From Nephrocerus scutellatus (Eukaryota; Arthropoda; Insecta; Diptera; Pipunculidae), in the NCBI GenBank assembly GCA_947095585.1, contig OX352761.1, positions 94,321,333 to 94,385,332 of the forward strand: 64,000 nucleotides of DNA. The letters are read 5' to 3'. How positions within the stretch are numbered: the first letter of the stretch is position 1; every line of letters begins with the position of its first letter. The position numbers and the translations under genes are program-made. Of the stretch, positions 46,098 through 55,713 are shown piece by piece. The notes beneath the pieces are model-generated. The model had not been told where the DNA came from. It saw only the letters and a list, made by a program, of their open reading frames with translations, and did not search any database.

Positions 46098-47541
46098 ATT
46101 CACGGACGAGAATCCGGTGTGCCACAAGGCTCTATTTTGGGACCGGTTCTATTCTGTATTTATTTAACGACTTAACAGGGGTTCTTAAAAACTTTCTTCT
46201 TTATGCTGATAACGTTCAAATTTACATTTCGAGGCCTATAGGCCTTATCGAGGATCTTGTTAATCGTTTAAATTAAGATTTGGCAGCCATTACCGAACGG
46301 TCTTCTTGTTTTAGTTTAAAATGGAATCCTATGAAGTCGCAGATCATTGCAATTTCAAATGATAATTACGATGTTTCGGTTGCTCATTAAGACGGCTTCT
46401 GGATGTCAGAAACTGTATTTTCCTACACAATATCATTGTATCGCGGCGCTAGAATATGTATTTTTTCAGGCAGCACTTAAAGCGTCTAATTTAATGGACT
46501 CAATATAAGTCAAAAACTGTAACGATGCACTGCAATCTCCTGCCAGACACAAAAAGGTTGAACTCGGTTGGGTCCCTGGTCATCAGAAAATTGCAGGCTA
46601 CGAATCTGGAAATGAACTAGCTAGGGCTGGCTCGAAATCTGCATTCATAGGACCTGAACCCTACTGTGGTGTCAACTGGGCTGCCGCCACAGCACAGATA
46701 AATTGTTGAAAACACAAGCTTCGACTGGCCAACTGGGAAAGCGTCACAGGCAATCCATTTTCCTACAAGGAAATCCTCAATTTTAGTAGGGATAGCATAA
46801 GGAAGTTAGTAAGTTTTCTAACAAGTCATTGTGGCTTGCCATATCAAAATTGTTGTGGGCTCAGAGACAGAATGTAGGATCTGCTTGGAAGGTGAAGTGT
46901 CATCAGAAACATTATCTTAAATGAACTGCATTCCTTTGCGTAAGGAGAGGCATCTTTCACAAGGAAGTATGCTCGACAGCGGAGCTGAGAAATTCTGCTA
47001 CTAAGGATGTACTATCGTTCATTAGGGAGGTGGTACGTCTCTTAGTGTAAATTCACCCATAGTTACAATAGATCTTTCAAGTCGCAGTGTCTGCCATATA
47101 AGCTATAAAAATCGTTATATTGCATTCCTCAGCCTTCTTACACAATAAATTGCGCTTCTCTCGATCATCTAGGAATATCACCCTTATTAAACCGAAATAT
47201 AAATTTCTTCCAACTGTGGAACTATTTGCCGCCTTCTCTGAAATGAATATTAAATATATTGCACTTCACAAGGGCTATATTTACGATCATTACAATTTTC
47301 AATAATGCCCCATAAATTCTTCAGACTATATGCTCCTTCCCTTACTTTCTCTTAACCTATTTTTCACTCTATCCCCTTTCTCTACTTTGTCCTTCAGGCA
47401 ATTCTTGCTTTATTATTTACATATATAAGTAGTTTGTCATGCTTATATTACATTATTATTTCAAACCATTTGTACACTTTAAGAGTCTGTCTTTTGTACT
47501 TTATGCTTAAGAAGATGAATACATGAAATGAAATGAAATGA
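46098..47541 (+). mobile_element. LINE of another family, split by an I/LOA-like insertion
   Basis: 46110-46430 encodes 'SGVPQGSILGPVLFCIYL', 'FLLYADNVQIYIS' (YADD mutated to YADN) and 'LKWNPMKSQIIAIS'. 47110-47310 encodes a LINE C-terminus: 'HNKLRFSRSSRNITLIKPKY' then 'YIYDHYNFQ' and stop. The 3' UTR follows, ending in a tail of ATGAA/ATGAAA units at 47521-47541. The piece between (46455-47090) belongs to a different LINE. It is reconstructed as one element interrupted by another. Confidence 0.65.
46455..47090 (+). mobile_element. I/LOA-like LINE fragment: RNase H and zinc-knuckle end
   Basis: 'VELGWVPGHQKIAGYESGNE' followed by LARAGS (about 46555-46635) is the end of an RNase H domain. 'FLTSHCGLPYQ', 'GLRDR', 'IIL' and 'KDVLSFIREVVRLL' form the C-terminal block of I/LOA-type ORF2. 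Stops and a frameshift are present. It lies inside the preceding element. Confidence 0.7.
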
Positions 47542-47542
47542 A

Positions 47543-47745
47543 AGATTCTTCTCCCAGACTTCGCTCTTTCGGCGGTGAACTCTTTTTCATATTTTCTGAA
47601 ATCTTTGTATTCTTTTTCGTGTACCCCGCATTCTATTTTTATTGTAACCATATATCTTCTACGCCCGACTTACTCTCCCTGCATCTTTTGGTCTCTTCGT
47701 TGCGATGGGCAACCGTGTTGACTAGAATCTGATCAAGGTATTAAT
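47543..47745 (-). mobile_element. RTE-like LINE fragment (endonuclease-RT linker)
   Basis: The complement of GATTCTTCTCCCAGACTTCG, the CGGCGGTGAACT stretch and CTACGCCCGACTTACTCTCC matches the linker seen at 4150-4440. It stands about 250 bases upstream of the H2A-derived gene. Confidence 0.75.
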
Positions 47746-47874
47746 ATTAACTTTTTGTGACAATATGCCTGCAACTTTACGCTCGATGTTGGTCCTCGAA
47801 TCGTCTCTAGCTTATTGCCATAGTCCATGAACTTGACATATCCCAATGGAAAAATGGTTAGAGACGTCAAATCA

Positions 47875-47919
47875 TATAAATGAGGCGGCCAATCCATGTC
47901 CATAGATAACAAGGTCAGT
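47875..47919 (+). promoter_or_regulatory. Possible core promoter of the H2A-derived gene
   Basis: TATAAAT at 47875-47881 and an initiator-type TCAGT at 47915-47919, 42 bases apart (TATA first T to the initiator A), longer than the usual ~30. A CCAAT (47889-47893) and an AGATAA (47904-47909) lie between. The start site is uncertain; transcription near 47905 would fit the TATA better. Confidence 0.35.
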
Positions 47920-47991
47920 GAACTTCGACTTCAATAAGTCGTTTGTTTGGTCAGTCTACATGGTCCGGAAGCGATCTCGATCGATTTTTGA

Positions 47992-48240
47992 ATGAAGATA
48001 AATACAGTTTTGATTGTATTTACAGTGTATATTACAGTTTTACTCAATGCAATGGAATTGGCGGGAAATGCTGCTCATGAAAACAAAAAGACTAGGATTA
48101 TTCCGCGTCATTTGCAATTGGCAATCCGCAATGATGAAGAATTAAACAAGCTTTTGTCTGGAGTAACCATTGCTCAAGGTGGTGATTTACCGAATATCCA
48201 GGCAGCACTTTTGCCCAAGAAGACCGAAAAGAAAGCTTAA
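47992..48240 (+). CDS. Histone H2A C-terminal half fused to a signal-peptide-like leader
   Basis: The protein has 82 residues. Residues 1-20 are a lysine at position 2, a hydrophobic run ([16 protein letters not shown]) and NA, a plausible signal peptide with cleavage after A20. Residues 22-82 align without gaps to the last 61 residues of canonical insect H2A, from the end of helix 2 to the terminus (ELAGNAA..., [20 protein letters not shown], ...[10 protein letters not shown]). As I recall the fly protein, four positions differ: Arg to His, Asp to Glu (HEN for RDN), Val to Asp (GGDLPN) and Val to Ala (QAALLP). The acidic-patch NDEE is kept. The N-terminal tail, helix 1 and most of helix 2 are absent and not found upstream, so it cannot form a histone fold. 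The stop coincides with that of H2A. A poly(A) signal follows, and the replication-histone stem-loop is not seen. It is either a new secreted gene built from an H2A fragment or a pseudogene whose leader is open by chance. Confidence 0.7.
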   Translation: MKINTVLIVFTVYITVLLNAMELAGNAAHENKKTRIIPRHLQLAIRNDEELNKLLSGVTIAQGGDLPNIQAALLPKKTEKKA

Positions 48241-48264
48241 ATTTCTGTGCGCAAAAGATATAAA

Positions 48265-48270
48265 AATAAA
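48265..48270 (+). terminator. Polyadenylation signal of the H2A-derived gene
   Basis: AATAAA begins 25 bases after the stop codon. Replication-dependent histone genes use a stem-loop instead, so this marks an ordinary polyadenylated transcript if it is expressed. Confidence 0.55.
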
Positions 48271-49324
48271 GTACTAAAGAAAAAGAAATTGTTTACGTTA
48301 ACTTAACAACTGGAAATTAAATCATTGGCCGAAGTGTTGTACACGTACCTACTTTGCAGTCTAAATCATTTAATGACGAAGTTTACCATTTCCTGTTTGG
48401 CACCCACACACATTAACACATAATACATATGCCTTTTCGGAGAGGCTTACTTCCGTATAAGGGATAATTGCATCCTGCTGCATTGTCTTAATCACAAACA
48501 CATTCGAGCTACATATATTTGACTAATTTCTTGGTTTCCGTTTGATATATTCTCACCTTGTTTTCTGTACCATGTACAATCTTGGTTTTGCTTGTTCACT
48601 GGAACTATAGTATTTTCTTCAAAATCCCTTACTGCCTACACATAGACCACCAGAATCGTTAAAGCTCCCAGCTCACATTTGGAAGTTTTCAAGACGGCAT
48701 AAAATATTGTAGAAGCGGTGGTGTTTATGGGTAATCCAATTCACCTATTAATACCATGCAGTTACATTGTGGTAGAAGAGGATAAGGTGGACTGGTTGTG
48801 GATGTATCTCATACGCTCATCTATCTTCTTGTTATACGTTAAATGTTAGAACGAAAGTAAGAAAGCATTTCAAGCGTTTTAGCAAATGTTTTTCAAGTAC
48901 AGTTAAAAAGGTTCTTGTTCCGTCGTCGTACTATGGCAATTTGACGCGGATCTGTGCCCAGAGTCTTGTTTTTATGACACGGGTGTCATACGCGGAGGTA
49001 TTATTTAATAGTAAGCTAAGTAACTAATGCAGTTGCCCGCTTGTAGCTATACATACGTAGTTAAAAAGAAATCTACTACGTTCCGTATTCATTACTAATT
49101 TTATATCAAGTGAGATTGGTTTTATCTTTTAAAATAGAGTAGCCGGACTCTAAGACATCATCTGTATGGAAACTCTAACGAAACTCTAACGTGAACAATG
49201 TTGGAAAAATCACAGCGAACACATCGAATAAAGTCGACTGTCTTACATGTTAATTTAATCAACTCATACATACGATAGCTGTTAATCGTAGCTTTCTAAA
49301 ATTTTGCACTGCAGTTCAAAAAAG
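48271..49324. other. Spacer, nothing recognised
   Basis: No gene or repeat supported. Confidence 0.4.
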
Positions 49325-49460
49325 GTGGGCGCCGTACCTTTATTTGTTAGTACGTTGGACTTCTGAGTAGGAGGTTCTAGGTTCGAATCGCAGAAACACC
49401 AAAAAGTATTTTTAATGGTCCTTGGACCACAACGATCTGTCTCGCCAAATATTAATTTTA
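49325..49460 (+). mobile_element. SINE copy 8, internally deleted
   Basis: The head GTGGGCGCCGT and B box GGTTCGAATCG are present, then 'CACCAAAAAGTATTTTTAAT' runs straight into the 3' end 'GGTCCTTGGACCACAACGAT', 'CTCGCCAAATATT'. About 170 bases of the body are missing. The A box is mutated. Confidence 0.85.
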
Positions 49461-49849
49461 TTCAAAGAAAACATAAACTGCAATATTTAGAAAGAAGTCG
49501 CATACCTGGGCCAAGGTGCCCTCGTAAATTTCTTTAAAACATATAAAGCGCTCTTCTCACTCCTCTTCTCTTTTCCATCCTTAAAGTCTTTAACGACCAA
49601 GCTGCCTTTTAAGGATATAAATCCCTTGAGTATGTGTATTGTGTACATTATCCTACAAGGCACTCTTGAATTAGAGTGTTGACCTGAAAACCCCACGGAC
49701 ACTTGTCTGCTGGAAGTAGGTATAAAGTGCAGGGATAAGTTCATCAAAAAGGGGTATAACGGTTGTCTTCCTTTACGTGAAGAGCCATATAGTCTTATGG
49801 TAAAAACTCCTCCGTGAACAAATCCAAAAAATTTGGTGGAGGGTTAACC
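49461..49849. other. Spacer, nothing recognised
   Basis: A minus-strand frame (49487-49747) has no recognisable domain. Confidence 0.4.
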
Positions 49850-51790
49850 AAATGTTTTTAACTATGCATGGGGTAACCTGAGATCTTGGAGTCGCCCCGC
49901 TAATGCACCAGTGGGATTGGTAGGCCCAAACCCCATCGATGGCTGAGATGTCTGGCCAAGGTCTCAGAGGCAGCAAGCTATGACTATGGGTGATTCATTA
50001 TCGGAGGACAACCTGTGACTGAGTCAATGAGTTGTCTTCTTTTGGAGAACAAAACAATTTAGAATTCGACGGCCATCCTTACAACACCTATTGCGAAGAG
50101 AGTCACTGAAGTTGCATCTGTTGAAACTATTGTTAAAAGTGGATAGGTGGTTCAAAGAGCAACTAGTAATATCACTGCTTTGGTAATCAGGATTTTACTG
50201 GTCTGATAGATAGTACAGGAAAACGAAAAACGACAACTACCTCTACTCCTTAACAAGTATATAAGCGCATTTTGTAACCGAGAACGAGCAACCCTGTAAC
50301 TCAGAATATCTCTGGGGTACAGGAGAGAATCGGTAAAAAAGATGACAAACATATTGGCACTGTAAAACCTAAGCTTAAGTCCGATGGGGAAGAAGAGTTA
50401 TGATAGACTGGTTGAAATGAAAATAGGGACCGATTTATCACAGGCTTCAAATTTAATTCCCTCCGGCGGCAAAAGACCCAGATTTGATGAGAAATCATCG
50501 CGTTTAGCTTTTGAAGGAAGTAAATTCTTCGTCAGCGGAACTTCAAAAGCTAGTAAAGGCGACAGTCCGCTTGCCTGGCAAAGTCAACATATTTCGAAAT
50601 TATCACAAGACTTCGAGCCCAAAATCAGAGTCTTGACACAGTCTACTTACATAAGGACTGTAGTGATGATGCATCTGTGCTCTTTGTCTTCACCATAGGG
50701 ATGTTTGTTAACATTGAGAGAGCTTTTGACATTTGACTCTATGTGCAACTTTGCTGAAAATCGTGGAGCGGAATCCACTTTAACCAGATGAATTCCCTAT
50801 ATGCTTTTCCTCAAACTTTTCAGACAGGGGAGAATATGGGCCATAAAGTTACCTTCGACTGTGGCTAGAGGATTCACACAATGTGGGGTACTTTCGCTGC
50901 TTCCGTCGCTTTGTTGGCAATTCCTTGCTTGACGAAGTTGGACAATTAGACAAACACATAAAAGCTTATGCGGATGATGTATGTCTTCTATCATGCAACA
51001 AATCCGTCAGGGCTGCCTGTACAAATCTACAGTCTGCTCTAGAACGGTTGGATAACTTGTGTGTTAGAAATGGACTGTCTGTAAATCCGAGCAAAACAAC
51101 TGTCGTTTTATTTACTCGAAAGCGTAAATTAGACGGTTTTATTACTCCCGTATTTAAAGCCTTCATCTGCCAACAACTTGGAACAAATTATCTTCTTCAC
51201 TGAGTGTTCCCATACTGAGGGATTTGAAGTATGATGGTTCTGAGAAGAAAATTCTAAATAGCAGTCACACTCAGAAAATGGCCAACTGTTATAAAAAATA
51301 TTTGCTTTTTTACAAGTTGTAAATTTGGATATATCGAAAAAAATACAAGGATGTAAATTTGCGATATATAGTTACATCGAAGCTGCTCTATTAACATTGG
51401 TATCACCTTGTGTCAACTCGAAGATTGTTCTAGAATGCCAGGCAAGACTTCAAGATGGAATTCCGTCTTGGGTTGGTTCTTCCGCTGTTCCGACTGGTCA
51501 AGAGTCAAGCAAGCTTTACTATTGGTTTTTTAAAGGTTTATGAAGGCCGAACAGAAGCACTGTTGGAACGCCACAAAACATATCACTTTATGGATAGGGC
51601 GAACAAAAACACCTCCAAGTAATACCTAGATGGAACTGTTGGATCATGGTCGGTTAACTTACATTACATAACCGGGCTGGAAGTCATAAGATCGTAGAAC
51701 TTCGATCTTTGAAACTAGATCAAGTTCTTCGATATCCAAAGGTAAAGAAGAGATTCGAACTCGAACGAAGATTAGTGAACTCACTGGGAA
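49850..51790 (+). mobile_element. R1/LOA-like LINE, degraded
   Basis: 50384-50698 encodes a basic, serine-rich stretch with 'GGKRPRFDE' that may be an ORF1 remnant. 50700-50730 has 'MFVNIERAFD' (the RT 'DIEGAFD' block). 50940-51120 has 'KAYADDVCLLS', catalytic YADD intact (50966-50977), and 'RNGLSVNPSKTTVVLFTRKR', typical of the R1/LOA group. Further frames to about 51650 continue ('LVSPCVNSKIVLECQARLQD'). Frame breaks are frequent and the 5' limit is a guess. Confidence 0.6.
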
Positions 51791-51791
51791 C

Positions 51792-51793
<2 letters not shown>

Positions 51794-51835
<42 letters not shown>
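51794..51835. repeat. (AT)n microsatellite
   Basis: 42 bases of perfect AT dinucleotide, followed by interrupted AT repeats to about 51890. Confidence 0.95.
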
Positions 51836-51837
<2 letters not shown>

Positions 51838-51890
51838 ATAATATATAGTAATTGAATATCTTACTCATATACATATATATATATATAATG

Positions 51891-52981
51891 CATATATAAA
51901 ATGAAAGCAGGAATAACTTGAGTGCGAATTCTAACTTGGCGCGCGGGCAGCAAAGCATAACAAAGCTTTTCTAATATCTTCATGACTAAAAATTTTAGTT
52001 CGCGAATATGAATTTTGTAAATATTGGTCAAAGCTAAATAAAACTTCTCTAACTGTTCTTAAATTGGCCAAGATTTCAATTCAGTTCTTTTTGTTGATCA
52101 CTTTTTTCCTGAAATTTCCCAAAGAATGACTTCAGCCAATTGCATAAAACAAAAACCAACAAGTAATTACAACTTGAAGAAAAAACAGAAGCGAAAAAGA
52201 AACTGCCAAAGACGATATCATTTTTGTATAATTTACTATTATTAGCAACACCTTTAGAAAGTGAACACAAATTAAAGATCCGTATACCGTATATTTACAA
52301 GTGATTTTACTATATACGATATAATGTGCAACAGGATCTTAGGTAGATCTCAAGATTTTCCATTAGTTATCATAAACTTCTCCAAATCTTTTGGTTGAGA
52401 GCTCAAAACTCCTGCAGTCCCAAAATTTAACATGATTTTAAGCATAAGCATTAAATCATTTAATTTAATTCGATTCAAATAAAGTTCACCTATTATTCGT
52501 AAGCGTTTTCAGTTTCCATGCAGTGAGTTTCAATTCAATTCATTTAACTTAATGCATTTAGATGTTTAAGTACATTCTGGCAGTTGGCCATATTTTAGCG
52601 AGAATTCGGTTATTTAAATTGGGATGATTCCAAAGAAGAAATTGATGTGAAAATCTTTAGAAGAAATTGGGCAAAAGGATGAACTTTATTTTTTTCAATT
52701 TGCGTGCACACATATATTCATGTGAATATGTAAGTAATTACTTAATCATAACGCAACTTTAATAATCTTGTCTTGGCAACATTAAAAACATTTTACTCTA
52801 TTCGATAACCATTTGAAAAAAACAATGTGATCAAATTCCTTTTCTATGTAATCGCTGTTATTATTGACTTTTGATAACTGAACCATTTATTTTGAATGTG
52901 GTGTATGTACATTTTAAAAAAAATTAGAAACCGTATAATTTACTTATAATTAAGTGTGGGTTGTTGGATCTTCTTCATGCT
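51891..52981. other. AT-rich spacer, nothing recognised
   Basis: No supported gene. The minus frame at 52076-52270 has a serine/phenylalanine-rich chance-like composition. Confidence 0.4.
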
Positions 52982-53058
52982 CTACACAAATAGTTGCGAG
53001 AAGCTAAGGCCTTGGACCGCAATGGTCTGTCGCGCCGAATATTATTGTTATTTTTATT
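52982..53058 (+). mobile_element. SINE copy 9, 3' end only
   Basis: CACAAATAGTTGCGAGAAGC, then GGCCTTGGACCGCAATGGTC and GCGCCGAATATTATTGTT. The head and promoter are absent. It runs directly into a family III array. Confidence 0.85.
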
Positions 53059-53345
53059 TAACCTACTTGTACACAACCTAGAGAGCTGAAATGTCGCGAG
53101 TTGCATTAAGCATGTGTGACGCATAAAAAGTTGACATTATTTGTAACATATCAACATACAAATTTATGCTTATGACGATGTATACATAAAATACGAAGTA
53201 TGACCCGTGTCACGAGTTGCGTGTGATGCGTGAAAAGTGTTTTTTTTTTATCGACTTCCTTGATGTTCTTTTTAACAAATTTTCACAAGACCTAGAGAGT
53301 TAAATTGTGTGAGCAGCTTAGTATCTTAGAGCGTCCTTAAAATGT
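53059..53345 (+). repeat. Family III tandem repeats
   Basis: CCTAGAGAGCTGAAATGTCG (53080) and CCTAGAGAGTTAAATTGTGT (53292) mark two units about 212 bases apart, probably two periods. TGTGACGCATAAAAAGTTG and TGTGATGCGTGAAAAGTGTT (about 53115 and 53221) are about 106 apart. Confidence 0.65.
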
Positions 53346-53414
53346 TGTTCCTGAAATACGAAGATTTTTTACATTTACTTGTTTTAACAAAAAACAACTG
53401 TCAATGTGCAACGG

Positions 53415-53830
53415 AGTATACTATAGGTGTCCAGTCCACCGGAGCATACCGATCGTTATTCTCATCACGACGTTAACATGGCAGTAAACCTTGTAAATCT
53501 CATTATTGTGGAGTCTCTGGAATGGTACCCCTCCTTGCATACTGATGGATTTGAATAGTTTTGATAGCCTAAATTAGGATGAGTTAGCTTTAAGCGACCG
53601 TTGTCCGTTTCACATCAGAGTCTCTGATCACTCCAAAGTCAGGTTGAAGAGGAAGCAAGCCAGACAATCCCCTCGTCGGAGCCCGTTATAGGTGTTTAAT
53701 GGCTTATAACATTGATCATGGTCAACCTAAATAGTCTTTTCATTTAATTTTAGATACAGAATTCTCTCATTTATAAAGTTTTACTCAGGCTACGCTGGTA
53801 GTCTATAAACGGATAGTATAGTGAGACAAA
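53415..53830 (-). mobile_element. RTE-like LINE fragment
   Basis: The complement carries the C-terminal 'PDIVxxI' region, the 'FERK' to 'LFK' region with deletions, and 'NGLRRGD' (complement of CCCCTCGTCGGAGCCCGTTA), ending in 'DYxxSxAxVKLYK'. The catalytic box is missing. Confidence 0.7.
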
Positions 53831-54352
53831 CTAGGTGTGTGTATTCTTTTATGAGAACTGCTCGTGGCTCTTTTACGGTACAGAGTGCACTCAAAACTAA
53901 TATAATGTGTAATCCGAATGCAGGGTATTCTAAAAATTGTGGTAGCTAAATATGTGAGGACTATATTCGATCTAAGGAATTATTATCCTTAAAAATGTTA
54001 AAAGTAAATTCATCAAACTCTGTATGAAGAAAATAAAATACGTTTCTCCTTCTAATGAGGAAAACGAGCAATTATTACTACCCATGAGAAAGTTAATTTA
54101 TAAAGAATAAAAAACTCAGATCAGTGTTGCAAATGACAATTAAAAATGCAAAGTTATGCCAAATGAGAACTTAAGTCAATAGGCGACCACTATTAATAAT
54201 TGGTTTGTGGTTTTCATTTTTACTCTCTAATTGTTATTATTTTTATTATTTATTTGTTTTCTTTATTTTTGTAATTGGTCTTATCATAACATAATAGGTA
54301 TAAAGTGCTTAAACTATCACAACCAAATTTCAATACATATTATAAAATGAAT
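53831..54352. other. AT-rich spacer, nothing recognised
   Basis: No supported feature. Confidence 0.4.
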
Positions 54353-54634
54353 GTGAGCGCCGTGGCTCAGTGGAAATGTCCACTGAGCAGGAGGTTCCTG
54401 GTTTGAATCCCGGTAACACCAAAAGTATTTTTCACTGTGTCCCATCTCGCGAATGGATGACTAAGGTTAAGAGAGTCTTGTCACGGAAAGCTTCTCAATT
54501 CGCCGCTCGGATCCGGCCTTAAATTGTACGTCCCTTCCATTTGTGTGCAAATATATACATGCACAACCTTAATGGTCGCGAGAAGTTAGGCCTTGGACCG
54601 CAATGGTCTGTCGCGCCGAATATTATTATTATAT
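54353..54634 (+). mobile_element. SINE copy 10
   Basis: The A box GTGGCTCAGTGG is perfect. The head lacks about 10 bases between the boxes (the GCGTGGCTA part), and the B box is GGTTTGAATCC. Body and 3' end (CTGTCGCGCCGAATATTATT) are complete. Confidence 0.9.
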
Positions 54635-55101
54635 AATGGTATTGTTCTTAAATAAAAGTTCATAAATTATTTGGATGAGCAGTATTTAGTTGATTTTCCT
54701 TAAGTTTAAATATGACATAAACGAGAAACGATAAAAGGTACATAAATGTTTAAATCAATGTAGGGCAGCAAAACTTGAATTTGATTGTGATTGCCAAGAA
54801 GCCATATTTTAATTTTTAAATCTAGCTAAAGTTCTAATTCTGCGGATAGACATTGAAAACTAATTAAATAGCTTGTAAGACAAACGGAGTTAAATTTTCT
54901 AAAGTGGGTGGTTCGGAAATGAGGAACGCATAATTGTCTAGATTGCTTCGCAGAGTACGGACGTTAACGATCGGACTCCGCATATATCAACCCCTTATAA
55001 TGTACAACTTAGAAACACCGGAGATCTAAAGGAAATATCAATACTTTAAAAATATTGCTTCTGTGGTTGTCGTCTAGACCAGTGTATAAATTTAATATGT
55101 A
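54635..55101. other. AT-rich spacer, nothing recognised
   Basis: No supported feature. Confidence 0.4.
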
Positions 55102-55385
55102 CTAGCGGAAATACCCGGCGTTTCCCGGCAGCCCTATCCCACTGAACCCCACCCGACAAAAAATATATACGTGTTGGAGTCGCAAGTTATGGTCGCGAGT
55201 TCATACAAAAATCCCATGGATAAGAATACTTTCAGTTTTTCCCGAATTTTCCAGTTTTTCTTTCCGTATGAACCTTATTCGGACTATGATGAACATTTTA
55301 AAATAAAAATGTGCGAAATCGGCTCATCCGTTCTCAAGTGATGCGGCTACCAACGAACAGCATTTCATTTTTATTTATATGGATT
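55102..55385 (+). repeat. Dispersed insect-type repeat
   Basis: It opens ACTAGCGGAAATACCCGGCG, with a TTTCCCGG block, and closes GAAATCGGCTCATCCGTTCT, 'CAAGTGATGCGGCTACCAAC', TTTTATTTATATGGAT. This start/end combination is common in arthropod genomes as a short interspersed repeat; the class is not certain. The closest copy here is the reversed piece at 9780-9895. It ends about 210 bases upstream of the TATA box of the next gene. Confidence 0.55.
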
Positions 55386-55597
55386 AAGATTATAATTTAT
55401 TTGTAATTTAATACGTTTACGTTCTGCGTATGCATTAATGAACTGAAATGTAAATTCGCTCATGAAACAGAAAGCGAATCTACGTTGAGCGGAAATATGC
55501 ATAATATGCAGATTGTGTATCTTGACTTCAATTGTATTCGTGCGTGATTCTCTTTTGTTCGTCGATCTCGCATTATACGTGCAGATAATAGGCTAGA

Positions 55598-55636
55598 TAT
55601 AAAAGACAACACGCATTGCATATTGCCATTCAGTCG
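55598..55636 (+). promoter_or_regulatory. Core promoter: TATA box and initiator
   Basis: TATAAAAG at 55598-55605 and the initiator TTCAGTCGG with its A at 55632, 34 bases from the first T of the TATA box. This spacing and the TCAGT initiator are typical of arthropod genes. It predicts an 82-base 5' leader to the ATG at 55714. Confidence 0.8.
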
Positions 55637-55713
55637 GAAATACAGCATCAACTGATAAAACTCGTTGACGCACCAATAGCGAAGAATAAGTAAGGCGAAA
55701 ATCGAATCCGACC

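Noticed and set aside
47992..48240. Ordinary replication histone H2A gene or histone cluster
   Set aside because: The N-terminal half is absent, the 3' stem-loop is not seen, and no other histone sequence lies nearby.
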